A DNA stretch of 64,000 nucleotides from Pseudanabaena sp. PCC 7367 (lineage in GTDB: Bacteria; Cyanobacteriota; Cyanobacteriia; Pseudanabaenales; Pseudanabaenaceae), in the NCBI RefSeq assembly GCF_000317065.1, contig NC_019701.1, positions 868,001 through 932,000 of the forward strand, given 5' to 3'. The notes below the pieces were generated by a model. That model was given only the letters and a program-made list of their open reading frames with translations. It did not search any database and was not told where the DNA came from. Positions 1-7,913 of this stretch are shown here, one piece after another. The translations under genes were made by a program, and so were the position numbers. Within the stretch, counting starts at the first letter, position 1. Every line of letters starts with the position of its first letter.

Positions 1-875
1 GCTATAATATACCGCTTCAAGATCCTGGCAATCGCCCCTGGGAAGTGCAACTGACCGATCCAGGCGATCGACTCATTCATGCGGCAGCAGCTTGGCAAGA
101 ACAAAGAAACTCATTCCCGCCGATTATTATTGTCAGTGGCGGGCGATCGCAGCCAAGCCGGAATGGATCGCGGCCGAGAAATTATCCCTGCGGCATTGCT
201 CCAGAAGTAGAAGCAGACCGGGAAGCTGGCATTGCTGGCCGATCGAAGGAAGAAGTACGATCGCAACTGGCCGATCTGGTCTATGACATGCGTTATGAAG
301 GCTTTTTCCCAGCACGAGATGAAGTAACCCGCAGGCTCACCAGTGACCTGCCATCAGTAGGTTCATTAGCGAAAACTAATATTTCTACTGCCGATGATAT
401 GTGCTGGGTGTTAACCCGACCACCGTTAAGCATTCCATTTAGCTACATAGCGATCGAACCAAATAGTTCAAACATACGTCGGAGCGTGCTTAATGTTAAG
501 GAGCTAATTACCAGACTCAAAGATAAAAACCGTCTGGCCAATCCCAACCGCGAGAATCCCACGATTCTTTTGGTTACCTCGGCGATCGAAACCAGCCGTG
601 CCTATTTGTCTTTCCGCCATGAAGGTTTAGACGTGGTGCCCTATCCGGCTGATTATTTAGTGAACCCTGCCGAACGCCCCTGGCCAGTAAAAGACGGATT
701 TAAAGCAAAACCATTTATTAAACTGGATTACTTTTTCTTTAGTGCCGAAGCATTCTACAAATCAGAACTAGCCTGGCAAGAAATGAAGCGCTTGATTCTC
801 TATACGTTGCGATTCTGGATGCAACCACCGATCACCGATGAAGCTCCTTATTTACCTGCTCAGCGCTCTAGTTAG
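1..875 (+). CDS. DUF218 (YdcF/SanA-like) protein, 5' end outside window
   Basis: The reading frame is open from base 3, so the gene starts before the window; the GTG at 45 is internal. The visible 290 residues hold the DUF218 signature: a DRLIHAAAAW helix followed by the strand and turn PPIIIVSGG, then later the strand TILLVTSAIET, the helix around SRAYLSFRHEGL and the segment VVPYPADYL. These are hallmarks of the YdcF/ElyC/SanA fold. Bacterial members are usually anchored by N-terminal membrane segments and are linked to cell-envelope functions; the anchor would lie in the missing part. The C-terminus has an amphipathic stretch that resembles the usual end of the cyanobacterial homologues. 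Family assignment is good; the biochemical activity is unknown. Confidence 0.8.
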   Translation, partial: YNIPLQDPGNRPWEVQLTDPGDRLIHAAAAWQEQRNSFPPIIIVSGGRSQPSRNGSRPRNYPCGIAPEVEADREAGIAGRSKEEVRSQLADLVYDMRYEGFFPARDEVTRRLTSDLPSVGSLAKTNISTADDMCWVLTRPPLSIPFSYIAIEPNSSNIRRSVLNVKELITRLKDKNRLANPNRENPTILLVTSAIETSRAYLSFRHEGLDVVPYPADYLVNPAERPWPVKDGFKAKPFIKLDYFFFSAEAFYKSELAWQEMKRLILYTLRFWMQPPITDEAPYLPAQRSS

Positions 876-920
876 TTAGATCAAATCCTTTGATCGCCAT
901 AGCCAAGAACTTGCCATATA

Positions 921-962
921 AAAAGACCCAAGCCAAATGAAGAATCAGGGCTATGGATCTTT
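921..962 (+). terminator. Imperfect hairpin after the DUF218 gene
   Basis: The arms at 921-934 (AAAAGACCCAAGCC) and 949-962 (GGCTATGGATCTTT) pair with one mismatch and a one-base bulge around a 14-nt loop. They lie 46 bases after the stop codon. There is no long U tract, so termination strength is uncertain. Confidence 0.4.
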
Positions 963-1223
963 ATTGCTATTAAATAATAAATACAAATAGCTAGTTTAGG
1001 GGTCAAATCATGTCTATCGACAACAATTCGAGTTACTTTGAATTTTTAAGCCCAATAGACCAAATTCGGCAATTTAGCCAAGCATTGAGTCAAACCAGAA
1101 TCAATCCAGACAAAGTTAATTACTTAAATATTAATTACTTACTTATTACTTACTTAAATATATCTATGCCGATCGAACTTGGTCAGGGCGATCGCTCGCC
1201 ATAACTAAGTAGGCAGCTAGGTG
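963..1223. other. Spacer with ATTACTT-type repeats and a doubtful small ORF
   Basis: A 64-codon plus-strand frame (1010-1204) begins ATG TCT ATC GAC, but it runs through a tandem TTAATTACTTA-like tract at about 1118-1160 and ends in a HIP1-containing segment. I see no domain in it and no clear Shine-Dalgarno sequence. It is more likely a repeat-bearing spacer between convergent genes than a gene. Confidence 0.4.
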
Positions 1224-1688
1224 CTAGGTAGTCGTTTGGGCGGCTAAAAGCTGTTGCTTGAGCTGTTCCAGTTGACTAGCCCAGCGTGGATCAGGCTGAT
1301 TGGCATCAGCGGTAGCACCACTGCGATTGGTTTTCTTCTTGCGCTTAGCTGGACGGGGATTGTTACTTGCAGCAGCGGTCGCCGGATTAGCACCACTTTC
1401 ACCAGCTTCACCCTCGCCCTCACCTTCGCCTTTACCCTTGGCGCGAGGTAGAGCTTTTTCCAGCTTCAATACTGTACCGTTAAAGTCATAGCCATTGAAT
1501 TTATCGATTACGGTGTCAGCAGCTTCCGGGGTGTTAACCGTAACAAATCCAAAACCACGACATCTACCAGTTTTGCGATCGGTAATCACTTTGAGTGAGA
1601 ACGTTTCGCCCGACTCGTTAAATATTTTCTCAAGTTCTTGGCGGTCGAGTTCCGCCGGCAAATTGCCAACATAAAGTCGAACAGACAT
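1224..1688 (-). CDS. RRM-domain RNA-binding protein (cyanobacterial Rbp type)
   Basis: The product has 154 residues. A single RNA recognition motif occupies residues 1-80, with RNP2 (LYVGNL, residues 5-10) and RNP1 (RGFGFVTV, about 44-51) complete, so RNA binding is expected. After it come a Gly/Glu-rich stretch, a basic patch (KRKKKTNR) and a Gln-rich helix at the C-terminus. Cyanobacterial Rbp proteins bind RNA and are often cold-induced; several attach mRNA to thylakoid or photosystem transcripts. The tail here is longer and more charged than the short Gly-rich tail of the classic RbpA group. Transcribed alone, with about 340 bases of spacer upstream that could hold a long 5' leader. Confidence 0.9.
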   Translation of the reverse strand: MSVRLYVGNLPAELDRQELEKIFNESGETFSLKVITDRKTGRCRGFGFVTVNTPEAADTVIDKFNGYDFNGTVLKLEKALPRAKGKGEGEGEGEAGESGANPATAAASNNPRPAKRKKKTNRSGATADANQPDPRWASQLEQLKQQLLAAQTTT

Positions 1689-2032
1689 AATTACGAATAG
1701 ACCCCTATTGGTTGATTAAAATCTTTATCTAGATAGCTCACTAACCGTCTGCAAAGTAGCGATCGCATTCTGTGAGAATCATCTACATCTACCATTGCAA
1801 ATAGCCAACTGCCTCATCACCTGCTTAGGCACTAAGTCTCGCCAAGCATCGCCACAAATCTTGTCAGGGTAATGCGAGTTAGAGCAATTGCTCCTTCACA
1901 AAATTTACTTATAGCGTTGTTTATTGGAAACATTTTCCTGCGAAAGCCAATTATCAAAATACCACAAATAATGGGACAAATTCTAATCCTGCAGGGTGAA
2001 AATAAATATTTTGATGTATTGAAACATACGGT
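1689..2032. other. Spacer upstream of the RRM gene and downstream of pcyA
   Basis: It contains no ORF worth calling. It should hold the promoter and possibly a long 5' leader of the RRM gene on the minus strand. Cold-regulated leaders are known for cyanobacterial rbp genes, but I recognise no specific element here. Confidence 0.3.
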
Positions 2033-2746
2033 TTAAGAAACATCGAATAAGACTGTATTGATATAGCGATCTGCCCATTCTGCCCCAAATACTTTTTCTA
2101 AAATACGCCTCGTTTTGTCGTTTTGGCGCTGCTGAGCACAATAGAATTGCTGATGAGCTAAAATTTCCTGCTGCCGATCGCCCGTTTTGTTTTGGCCAGT
2201 GGCGGCTAAGTGATTGGCCACCTGGCAATTGAGCGTCACATAGTTTTGAACTAATTCCAAAAATAGCTTTTCTTCGGCTGCCTCATTAAGGCGCACAAAA
2301 ATGCAATAGGGCGAAAAAATACTGCCCCAGGCCGGTAGCTCCCGTGGTTGGCTAAAATGCTGAGTCTGCGGCTGCCATTGATTCAGTTGGCTGGTAAATG
2401 CTTCAGACAGCGGCACCGTTGGTGATAGGTCTGCGATCGCGGCACTGATGCCATGCTTGGTGCCCACCAAATCTGCGCCAAATATTGGCAATTCATAACA
2501 TGAGTGCGGATACATCACACAATGCAGAATATCCACATTGTCGCCAATTCGGGCAACTTCAATGTGCAACTTGCGAAAGGTGGGCGATTGATAGCAATAG
2601 TTCTTAATCACTACCTTCTCGCCTTCAAGCGTACCTTCAACATAGCCCAAATCCTCAGGCATTTGATAGGTAGACAAGTCAAGTTGCTGCTGCCAAATCA
2701 GCTCAATTTGCTTGGCTAAGTCACCGATTAGAGGATTTAATTGCAT
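2033..2746 (-). CDS. pcyA: Phycocyanobilin:ferredoxin oxidoreductase PcyA
   Basis: It reduces biliverdin IXa to phycocyanobilin with electrons from ferredoxin, giving the bilin for phycobiliproteins and phytochromes. It has 237 residues, close to the family length. The core around LHIE, LHCVMYP and LPIFGADLV is typical. Glu63, His75 and Asp92 sit 13 residues before the known Synechocystis catalytic residues Glu76, His88 and Asp105, all with the same offset, so the active site is intact. The segment SAAIADLSPT is also characteristic. The gene is monocistronic, with spacers on both sides. It matters for the window because its product would supply the chromophore for any bilin-binding protein here. 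Confidence 0.95.
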   Translation of the reverse strand: MQLNPLIGDLAKQIELIWQQQLDLSTYQMPEDLGYVEGTLEGEKVVIKNYCYQSPTFRKLHIEVARIGDNVDILHCVMYPHSCYELPIFGADLVGTKHGISAAIADLSPTVPLSEAFTSQLNQWQPQTQHFSQPRELPAWGSIFSPYCIFVRLNEAAEEKLFLELVQNYVTLNCQVANHLAATGQNKTGDRQQEILAHQQFYCAQQRQNDKTRRILEKVFGAEWADRYINTVLFDVS

Positions 2747-3008
2747 ATTGGGGCTGGAGGTTAAAGACTGGACTGAAGGTTTAATTTTTGATATTTAAGT
2801 CATCATTGGTTGAATTTAAATCATGTCTAAGCAAAGTGAGACAATTTTCATTCAAAACTAGACTTATTAAAAGCCGGATAGAGTAACTACTCAATCACAG
2901 CAGCAATCATGATAATTTTTATGGCCAACCAATACCTAATAGATTGAGAGCCATTAATTAGTGTATATTTCCCTGCAGCCAGAGATCCTTAAACTTGATT
3001 AAACTTGA
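2747..3008. other. Spacer between pcyA and the serine-hydrolase-like gene
   Basis: No gene is seen in these 262 bases. They must contain the pcyA promoter (minus strand). A TTAAACTTGATTAAACTTGATTAAA direct repeat lies at about 2991-3015, at the 3' end of the next gene. Confidence 0.3.
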
Positions 3009-4037
3009 TTAAATTAAAGCTTTAGCCAAAATCTGCTGGCAAATAGTTTGGATCATCTGCCCATCCTGGTCGTAGCTTTCACAAAATGCTACCAAAGTAA
3101 AGGCTGGCTGGTCTGGGATCTCCACATACATAGCATAGTTGCTCACTTCCATACTATGCTTACTATGGTCTACGATCGCCCACAGGCTTGACTGTGCCGG
3201 CAAAGCTGCCCATATGTGATCATAGTGATGGTGATCATCAGGCTCGTTATTACTTGCGCGAATGTTCTGAGTAAGCCCTCCCACCGATCGATTACTATTT
3301 CCGGCCTGTGATTCACTGAAAAACCGATCCGCTTCTGGCTGGTTAATTAATTCTAGGCTTGGCGATCGCTTTAACAACTTTTGCATCACTTCCGCCCGTT
3401 CCTTACTAATTGCAATCCCAGTCATAATGCTATAGAGCAGGTGAGCAGTAGCATCAGTGGTGAGCATATTGCGATTGGCCATGGTATCGCCATGAAAAGT
3501 ACGCTCTCGGCCATAGGGGCCATTCCGCCACAGCTTTTGGCATACATTAATTGGTTTATAGGCAGCTACACCCAGATTATGAAAATAGCGATTCACAATC
3601 TGCCTTTGATATTGCCAGGTGGCAAAGGGGCCATTGGTAATTTCAGGGCCACTGGTAGTACCGCTAAGAATATCAACAATATAGTTACTGGCATCATAAC
3701 TACAGTTGGCGATCGCATCGGCCAGGGCGCGATCGATTTCGGTGGTGTTAGCAATCATGCCAGTGGCCAACCATTCCTGGAGTGCCAGCATATAAAATAA
3801 ATTTACCAGTCCTGCTGGATAGGTAATTTCGATCCCCCGATGCCTATAGCCGCGAATCTTTTGCTGCCAGAAAGATTTAGCTTCCTCACCGTGGGCGCTA
3901 TTCAAAATGGAATTACGATCGTGCACCAGGAATGTAATTGCCAATCGATCGCTGGATAAGGCCAGCTTTGCGGTAGTTTCTCTGATTAAGCGATCGCCAA
4001 ATTCTTGTAGTTGGGGGTCGGTTTCAAAAAAGGTCAT
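3009..4037 (-). CDS. Class A beta-lactamase-fold (serine hydrolase) protein without catalytic motifs
   Basis: It aligns by eye with the cyanobacterial 'serine hydrolase' family: an N-terminal TFFETDPQLQ start, a TYPAG-LVN-LFYMLA helix, SYDASNYIVD, the phrase LSGTTSGPEI and WQYQRQIVNRYF. In active relatives the helix has an SxxK motif (ASVVKLFY as I recall), but here it reads AGLVNLFY, so both the nucleophilic Ser and the Lys are replaced (Gly, Asn). Where relatives have a Lys-x-Gly strand after LW, this protein has LWAIVDHS. It is therefore predicted to be a pseudoenzyme, perhaps a peptidoglycan or ligand binder. I chose the ATG at 4037 (MTFFETD); an ATG at 4067 in frame would add 10 residues. 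It lies downstream of minE, with a gap of about 125 bases. Confidence 0.75.
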   Translation of the reverse strand: MTFFETDPQLQEFGDRLIRETTAKLALSSDRLAITFLVHDRNSILNSAHGEEAKSFWQQKIRGYRHRGIEITYPAGLVNLFYMLALQEWLATGMIANTTEIDRALADAIANCSYDASNYIVDILSGTTSGPEITNGPFATWQYQRQIVNRYFHNLGVAAYKPINVCQKLWRNGPYGRERTFHGDTMANRNMLTTDATAHLLYSIMTGIAISKERAEVMQKLLKRSPSLELINQPEADRFFSESQAGNSNRSVGGLTQNIRASNNEPDDHHHYDHIWAALPAQSSLWAIVDHSKHSMEVSNYAMYVEIPDQPAFTLVAFCESYDQDGQMIQTICQQILAKALI

Positions 4038-4162
4038 ATTTTTAATTAGCACCAACCTCTGAGCCAAGCCGGAGATTCACTCGACCCACAATAATTTGTG
4101 AATCTTGATGGCGATCGAACTGTCGCTCAAAATCAGGGTAATTACTTGACCGCATTAATGCA

Positions 4163-5113
4163 CTAATTATTATGCTCACCGCGATCCTCACTTCGATCGC
4201 TATCTTCCTGATCTTCCTGGTGCTCGGTTGGCTCACTATCATTGGCCTGATCATTTGCTTGATCATTTGCCTGATCGCTTGCTTGATCATTGGCCTGATC
4301 ATTGGGTGATGGCTCAACTGGTGCTTCATTAATTTCAATCAATTCAGCCGTAGTCCCTGAATCGCCTGAATGATTTGATTCCCCATCAGCACCATCAGTT
4401 TGAATTGATTCACCAGAGTGATCATTTTGTGGTTGATCTGGTTGATCTGGCTGCTCTTGAGGATCATTTTGCGCCTCTTCAGTTCGATCGGCAGCGTTGT
4501 CTTCCCCAACCGAATTGGCCTTAGCATCATCAGAGTTTGGTTCAGGATTGGCCTGCTCAGCAGTAGCTTCAGGTTTAGATTTTGATTCTTGAGATTTTGA
4601 TCCTTGAGATGAGGATTCTTCGGTTTGAGCTTTGGCAGCAGAATCTTGCGGATCGGATTCAGATTTAGGTTGATCGACAGTTTCCGCAACCTTAGCTTGA
4701 GCAGACTTATCCTGCTGCTGCTCACCTTGCTCTCCAGTGGCATTAGTTGTTGTTTTTGCCTCTGTTTCAACATCAAAGGACATTTCAACGGCAAGGGAGG
4801 CCTCCAGATCAGCTTGATCGGCTGCGGGTGCTGTCTCGGTTTCCTCTCGCAGCGATCGAATTGGCATATTCGCACTCACAAAAGTGTTGCGATCGTCATC
4901 GGTTTCCAGGCTGATTTCCAGACTTTCTTCGTCTAGCTCCACATACTTAGACACCACCGCCAGAATTTCCTGGCGCATTGCCTCAAACATTTGGGGAGTT
5001 AGCGCCACTCGATCGTGAGCGAGTATAAATTTTAATCGCTGCTTAGCTTTATTCCTACTGGTCTTGTCCCCCTGCCCAGTAAAAATACGCGTCAGTATTT
5101 GCCTGATAACCAT
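4163..5113 (-). CDS. minE: MinE, cell-division topological factor with very long acidic C-terminal tail
   Basis: MinE stimulates MinD ATPase and drives Min oscillation, placing the Z-ring. Residues 1-90 are ordinary MinE: an N-terminal membrane-targeting segment, the anti-MinCD helix region KAKQRLKFILAHDRVALTP and the topological domain ending in VELDEESLEISLE. Normal MinE is about 90-100 residues, but this frame continues to 316. The extra ~220 residues are almost free of hydrophobics and rich in Glu, Asp, Gln, Ser and Asn, ending in a five-fold NDQA repeat. There is no frameshift or internal stop. It is last in the minC-minD-minE operon, 15 bases after minD. The tail is presumably disordered; its function is unknown. 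Confidence 0.92.
   Translation of the reverse strand: MVIRQILTRIFTGQGDKTSRNKAKQRLKFILAHDRVALTPQMFEAMRQEILAVVSKYVELDEESLEISLETDDDRNTFVSANMPIRSLREETETAPAADQADLEASLAVEMSFDVETEAKTTTNATGEQGEQQQDKSAQAKVAETVDQPKSESDPQDSAAKAQTEESSSQGSKSQESKSKPEATAEQANPEPNSDDAKANSVGEDNAADRTEEAQNDPQEQPDQPDQPQNDHSGESIQTDGADGESNHSGDSGTTAELIEINEAPVEPSPNDQANDQASDQANDQANDQANDSEPTEHQEDQEDSDRSEDRGEHNN
4241..4306 (-). repeat. Five 12-bp tandem units inside minE
   Basis: Units of the type ATTGGCCTGATC / ATTTGCTTGATC repeat five times without gaps (4241-4300) plus a half unit. On the coding strand they encode Asn/Ser-Asp-Gln-Ala repeats. The length is a multiple of three, so copy-number change keeps the frame. Confidence 0.9.
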
Positions 5114-5128
5114 GTCATGTTTCTCACA

Positions 5129-5929
5129 TCAAGTGCCAGCCAACCAGCGCTTTAGCCGCCCGAAGAATGAGTTATTATCACCCTTGAGGTCAATAAATTC
5201 AACCTCTTTCCCCTCTAGTCTTTGCGCTGTATTTTCATAAGCCTTGCCTGCCAATGTACTTTTTTCAGCTAGTACCAATGGTTCACCCCTGTTGGTAGAA
5301 ACAATTACCTGTTCGTCTTCTGGGATTACGCCAATCAGCTTAACAGATAATATTTCGAGAATATCCTCTACACTCATCATATCGTTGCTTTGTACCATTG
5401 AGTGGCGCATCCGGGTGATCACCAGCTTCAGCCGTTTAATCCGGTTGGCTTCTAGTAAACCAATTACCCGATCGGCATCTCTAACCGCAGATACTTCCGG
5501 CGTGGAAACAATGATCGCTTCTTGCGCCCCGGCGATCGCATTTTGGAAACCGGTTTCGATCCCCGCAGGACAATCGATCAAGACATAATCAAAATAGCGA
5601 CCCAGCACTTCCACCAGCGCTTTCATGTGCGCCGCCGTGATCGAAGTTTTATTGCGGGTTTGGGGTGCTGCCAACAGCGATAAATTTGGTTGTCGCTTGT
5701 CTTTAACCAGGGCTTGGTCGAGTTTACACTCCCGGCCAATTACTTCCAGAGCCGTATAAACCACGCGATTTTCCAGGCCAAGTAGCAAATCCAGGTTGCG
5801 CAGCCCAAAGTCGGCATCGACCAGCACCACCTTGCGACCCATTTTGGCCAGGGCCATGCCCAAATTTGCGGAGGTTGTGGTTTTACCTACGCCACCTTTA
5901 CCAGAGGTAACAACAATAATCCGACTCAT
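5129..5929 (-). CDS. minD: Septum-site determining protein MinD
   Basis: It is a membrane-associated ATPase of the ParA/MinD class that recruits MinC to the membrane to block Z-ring formation away from midcell. The 266 residues start with MSRIIVVTSGKGGVGKTTTS, which contains the deviant Walker A with its signature Lys (KGGVGKT, residues 10-16). VLVDADFGLRNLDLLLG is the switch I/A' region and VLIDCPAGIE is Walker B. The C-terminal end FFGRLKRWLAGT is an amphipathic membrane-targeting helix of the usual kind. It begins 3 bases after the minC stop and is followed 15 bases later by minE, so the three are surely co-transcribed. Confidence 0.97.
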   Translation of the reverse strand: MSRIIVVTSGKGGVGKTTTSANLGMALAKMGRKVVLVDADFGLRNLDLLLGLENRVVYTALEVIGRECKLDQALVKDKRQPNLSLLAAPQTRNKTSITAAHMKALVEVLGRYFDYVLIDCPAGIETGFQNAIAGAQEAIIVSTPEVSAVRDADRVIGLLEANRIKRLKLVITRMRHSMVQSNDMMSVEDILEILSVKLIGVIPEDEQVIVSTNRGEPLVLAEKSTLAGKAYENTAQRLEGKEVEFIDLKGDNNSFFGRLKRWLAGT

Positions 5930-5932
5930 AAT

Positions 5933-6916
5933 TTAGGTATCAGTATCTTTTAAAGAAGCATATTCTGCTGCATGGACAATACAAATGCCTGGTGCCCCCT
6001 GTTGAGTCACATAGGCGATCTCCGGTTGGAAATTGGTGGCTGGCGTATCTACTCTGGCAATAAAATCAGCAATCCGCAATTGAGTGGCCTCCATGTGCAA
6101 TGCCATGATCACAGACTTTGAATCACCTTTGATGCCAGCATGAGCCTTGCCTTTGAGCTTACCCCAAACCAGAATATCGCCTGCGGCCATTATTTCCGCA
6201 CCCGCATTCACATCGCCAAAGATAATAACACTACCTGGATGCACAATCTCGGCTCCCGATCGAATCGTCATTGTGACATAGAGCGGCGCGTCAGGATTGT
6301 TTTGGTTGCTACCTTGATCCGCGTCATTAGCGCTAGCGATCAAACTGCTGTCGATCGCCCCTTGTTCTACGCTATAGCCAGCGGTGGCGGCATTGACTGC
6401 GCTTTGGCGGCGCTGGGTGGTAATGCTGTGCAGGACTAGATCATAGGCGGTTAAAATTTCCGCCAACTCCTGTAACTGCCTGGCATCTAGAAGGCGATCG
6501 CCCGTTTGCAAATAGACCAGCGTATTAGTTGACCAGGATTTTTCTGCTGCACCCAAAGACTGCTTAACCTGCTCTAATAAATCGTGCCAATCTTGGCTTT
6601 TTTTAGTAGCGCCGTCTTCCGTTTTTATTTCGATTTCGATCGGCAGGGTCAGCCATAATTTGCGATCGACATGATTCAGCTTAATCTGAGCATCTGGTTT
6701 GTCTTTTTGTTGGCCTAGGCTCAGGGCTGGGCGATCGCTAGGCAACGGCTGCCGCTTGAAAATTTGGCTGATTGTATCGCCATCAATGTCAACCAGAGCC
6801 TGATCGGCCTCGGCCAAACGAGCGGACAAAATGTCATCAACATTATTAACTGCTGACGCATTGGTCGCATTGGTAACTACTTCTGATGTCGCTTGTAGCT
6901 CTGCTTCTGGGTCCAT
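5933..6916 (-). CDS. minC: Septum-site determining protein MinC
   Basis: MinC is the FtsZ assembly inhibitor of the Min system. The C-terminal half has the right-handed beta-helix with its repeating Gly turns (IRSGAEIVHPGSVIIFGDVN, then GAEIMAAGDILVWGKLKG) and the MinD-contact phrase KAHAGIKGD. The N-terminal ~120 residues are a poorly conserved linker or FtsZ-binding region, as is common in cyanobacteria. I prefer the ATG at 6916 (MDPEAELQ); an ATG at 6934 (MLYFQA) is also in frame, and neither has an ideally spaced Shine-Dalgarno sequence (AAGGGG lies right next to the first). First gene of minCDE. Confidence 0.93.
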   Translation of the reverse strand: MDPEAELQATSEVVTNATNASAVNNVDDILSARLAEADQALVDIDGDTISQIFKRQPLPSDRPALSLGQQKDKPDAQIKLNHVDRKLWLTLPIEIEIKTEDGATKKSQDWHDLLEQVKQSLGAAEKSWSTNTLVYLQTGDRLLDARQLQELAEILTAYDLVLHSITTQRRQSAVNAATAGYSVEQGAIDSSLIASANDADQGSNQNNPDAPLYVTMTIRSGAEIVHPGSVIIFGDVNAGAEIMAAGDILVWGKLKGKAHAGIKGDSKSVIMALHMEATQLRIADFIARVDTPATNFQPEIAYVTQQGAPGICIVHAAEYASLKDTDT

Positions 6917-6995
6917 AGCCTGAAAGTATAACATCCCCTTATCTATGCTGCCACGGGATCTGCCAATCGCAAGGCCATATATTTTGGTAATCCCA

Positions 6996-7028
6996 AATAT
7001 TTATTGAATATTTATTGAATATTTATTG
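6996..7028. repeat. Three 11-bp tandem repeats (AATATTTATTG)
   Basis: Three perfect copies of AATATTTATTG lie back to back between the Yip1 gene and minC. No hairpin is evident. They may affect DNA bending or the minC promoter. Confidence 0.85.
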
Positions 7029-7037
7029 AAAATCTGA

Positions 7038-7676
7038 TCAGGTGCTGCTGGCCAGAGAAAACAAAATTTGGAAGAAATTAACCAGCCAGATAATCGCCAC
7101 ATAACCACCCATGATCGCCAATGGTACTAAAGCCGCCACGCGCAAAGCACTGGTTTCTAGCGCCACCGCTGCTGCTTTAAACTGCCACACCAAGAACCAG
7201 ACAATTACAGCGATCGCCAAAACAGCGCCGATCGGTGGCCCCACGCTCAAAGCCGGTGCAATGAATAACCAGGGCAAACTGGCAAACGCCACCACACTTT
7301 GCAAAGCATCCAGCTCAATCTCTTTCCCAAATGCCCAGGCCAAGCGATAGAGCATCAGGGTCAGAATTATCCAACCAACCAGCCCCACAACTACCATCAG
7401 GAGAACTGCCTCCGCCGCCGCTTGGAGCCGGACTGCTTCGAGCAGATTCACCAATATAATTACAGTTGCAGCCCCACCCAAAAATGGTTTTTCTTTGAGT
7501 TGCCGAAAAGCAACCGTGGGCATAAACAACGCCAGGTAAATTGTTTCCAGGAAGCGATCGAGAAACGGCCTGGGTCTTTCGCCAAGTTCTGCCGTGGTTG
7601 ATGATGCGGGCAGAGCGGCAGCATCGCTAATTTGCCCAGACTCAGATTTGATCATGGATTGGTCTTCTTCTGGCAT
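7038..7676 (-). CDS. Yip1-family integral membrane protein
   Basis: It has 212 residues. After a charged, soluble ~45-residue N-terminus comes FLETIYLALFMPTVAFRQLKEKPF, the short motif typical of bacterial Yip1-domain proteins, followed by about five hydrophobic segments (near residues 65-85, 90-115, 130-150, 155-172 and 180-207). Function is unknown in bacteria; a membrane-transport or envelope role is generally assumed. It is in the same orientation as minC, about 120 bases upstream, and could be co-transcribed with minCDE. Its own upstream spacer (7677-7913) ends at the insertion element, so its promoter region may be altered by the insertion. Confidence 0.75.
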   Translation of the reverse strand: MPEEDQSMIKSESGQISDAAALPASSTTAELGERPRPFLDRFLETIYLALFMPTVAFRQLKEKPFLGGAATVIILVNLLEAVRLQAAAEAVLLMVVVGLVGWIILTLMLYRLAWAFGKEIELDALQSVVAFASLPWLFIAPALSVGPPIGAVLAIAVIVWFLVWQFKAAAVALETSALRVAALVPLAIMGGYVAIIWLVNFFQILFSLASST

Positions 7677-7904
7677 TGGTAACCACTAAATACTTATGAT
7701 CTATATATGTATGGCGATCGCTATTTGATTTGATTAGCTGCGATCGATTTAACTAATTTAACCTCATTTTAGAATAATTGACATGGTTAGCGATTGGGCA
7801 ATGTCAACCCAAATCCCAAAATCCCTCCAGGGTAAACGGCTTAAGGATCGAACCCTATTAATTAGTGCATCTTCAAAAGGCTTATTTTGCATGAACACCT
7901 TATA

Positions 7905-7913
7905 GATCAAAGC
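7905..7913. repeat. Left copy of 9-bp target-site duplication
   Basis: GATCAAAGC at 7905-7913 is repeated exactly at 8965-8973, directly abutting both ends of the insertion element. The length of 9 bp is that expected for IS903-type members of the IS5 family. Confidence 0.9.

Noticed and set aside
1010-1204. 64-codon frame after the DUF218 gene
   Set aside because: Runs through ATTACTT repeats and a HIP1 site, no Shine-Dalgarno sequence, no domain.
4339-4875. 178-codon frame on the minus strand inside minE
   Set aside because: It overlaps the MinE tail in another frame; its length follows from the repeat-rich base composition, and its translation has no domain.
7845-7854. T-loop-like GGTTCGATCC on the minus strand
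   Set aside because: Resembles a tRNA T-loop, but no acceptor stem, anticodon arm or CCA fits around it.
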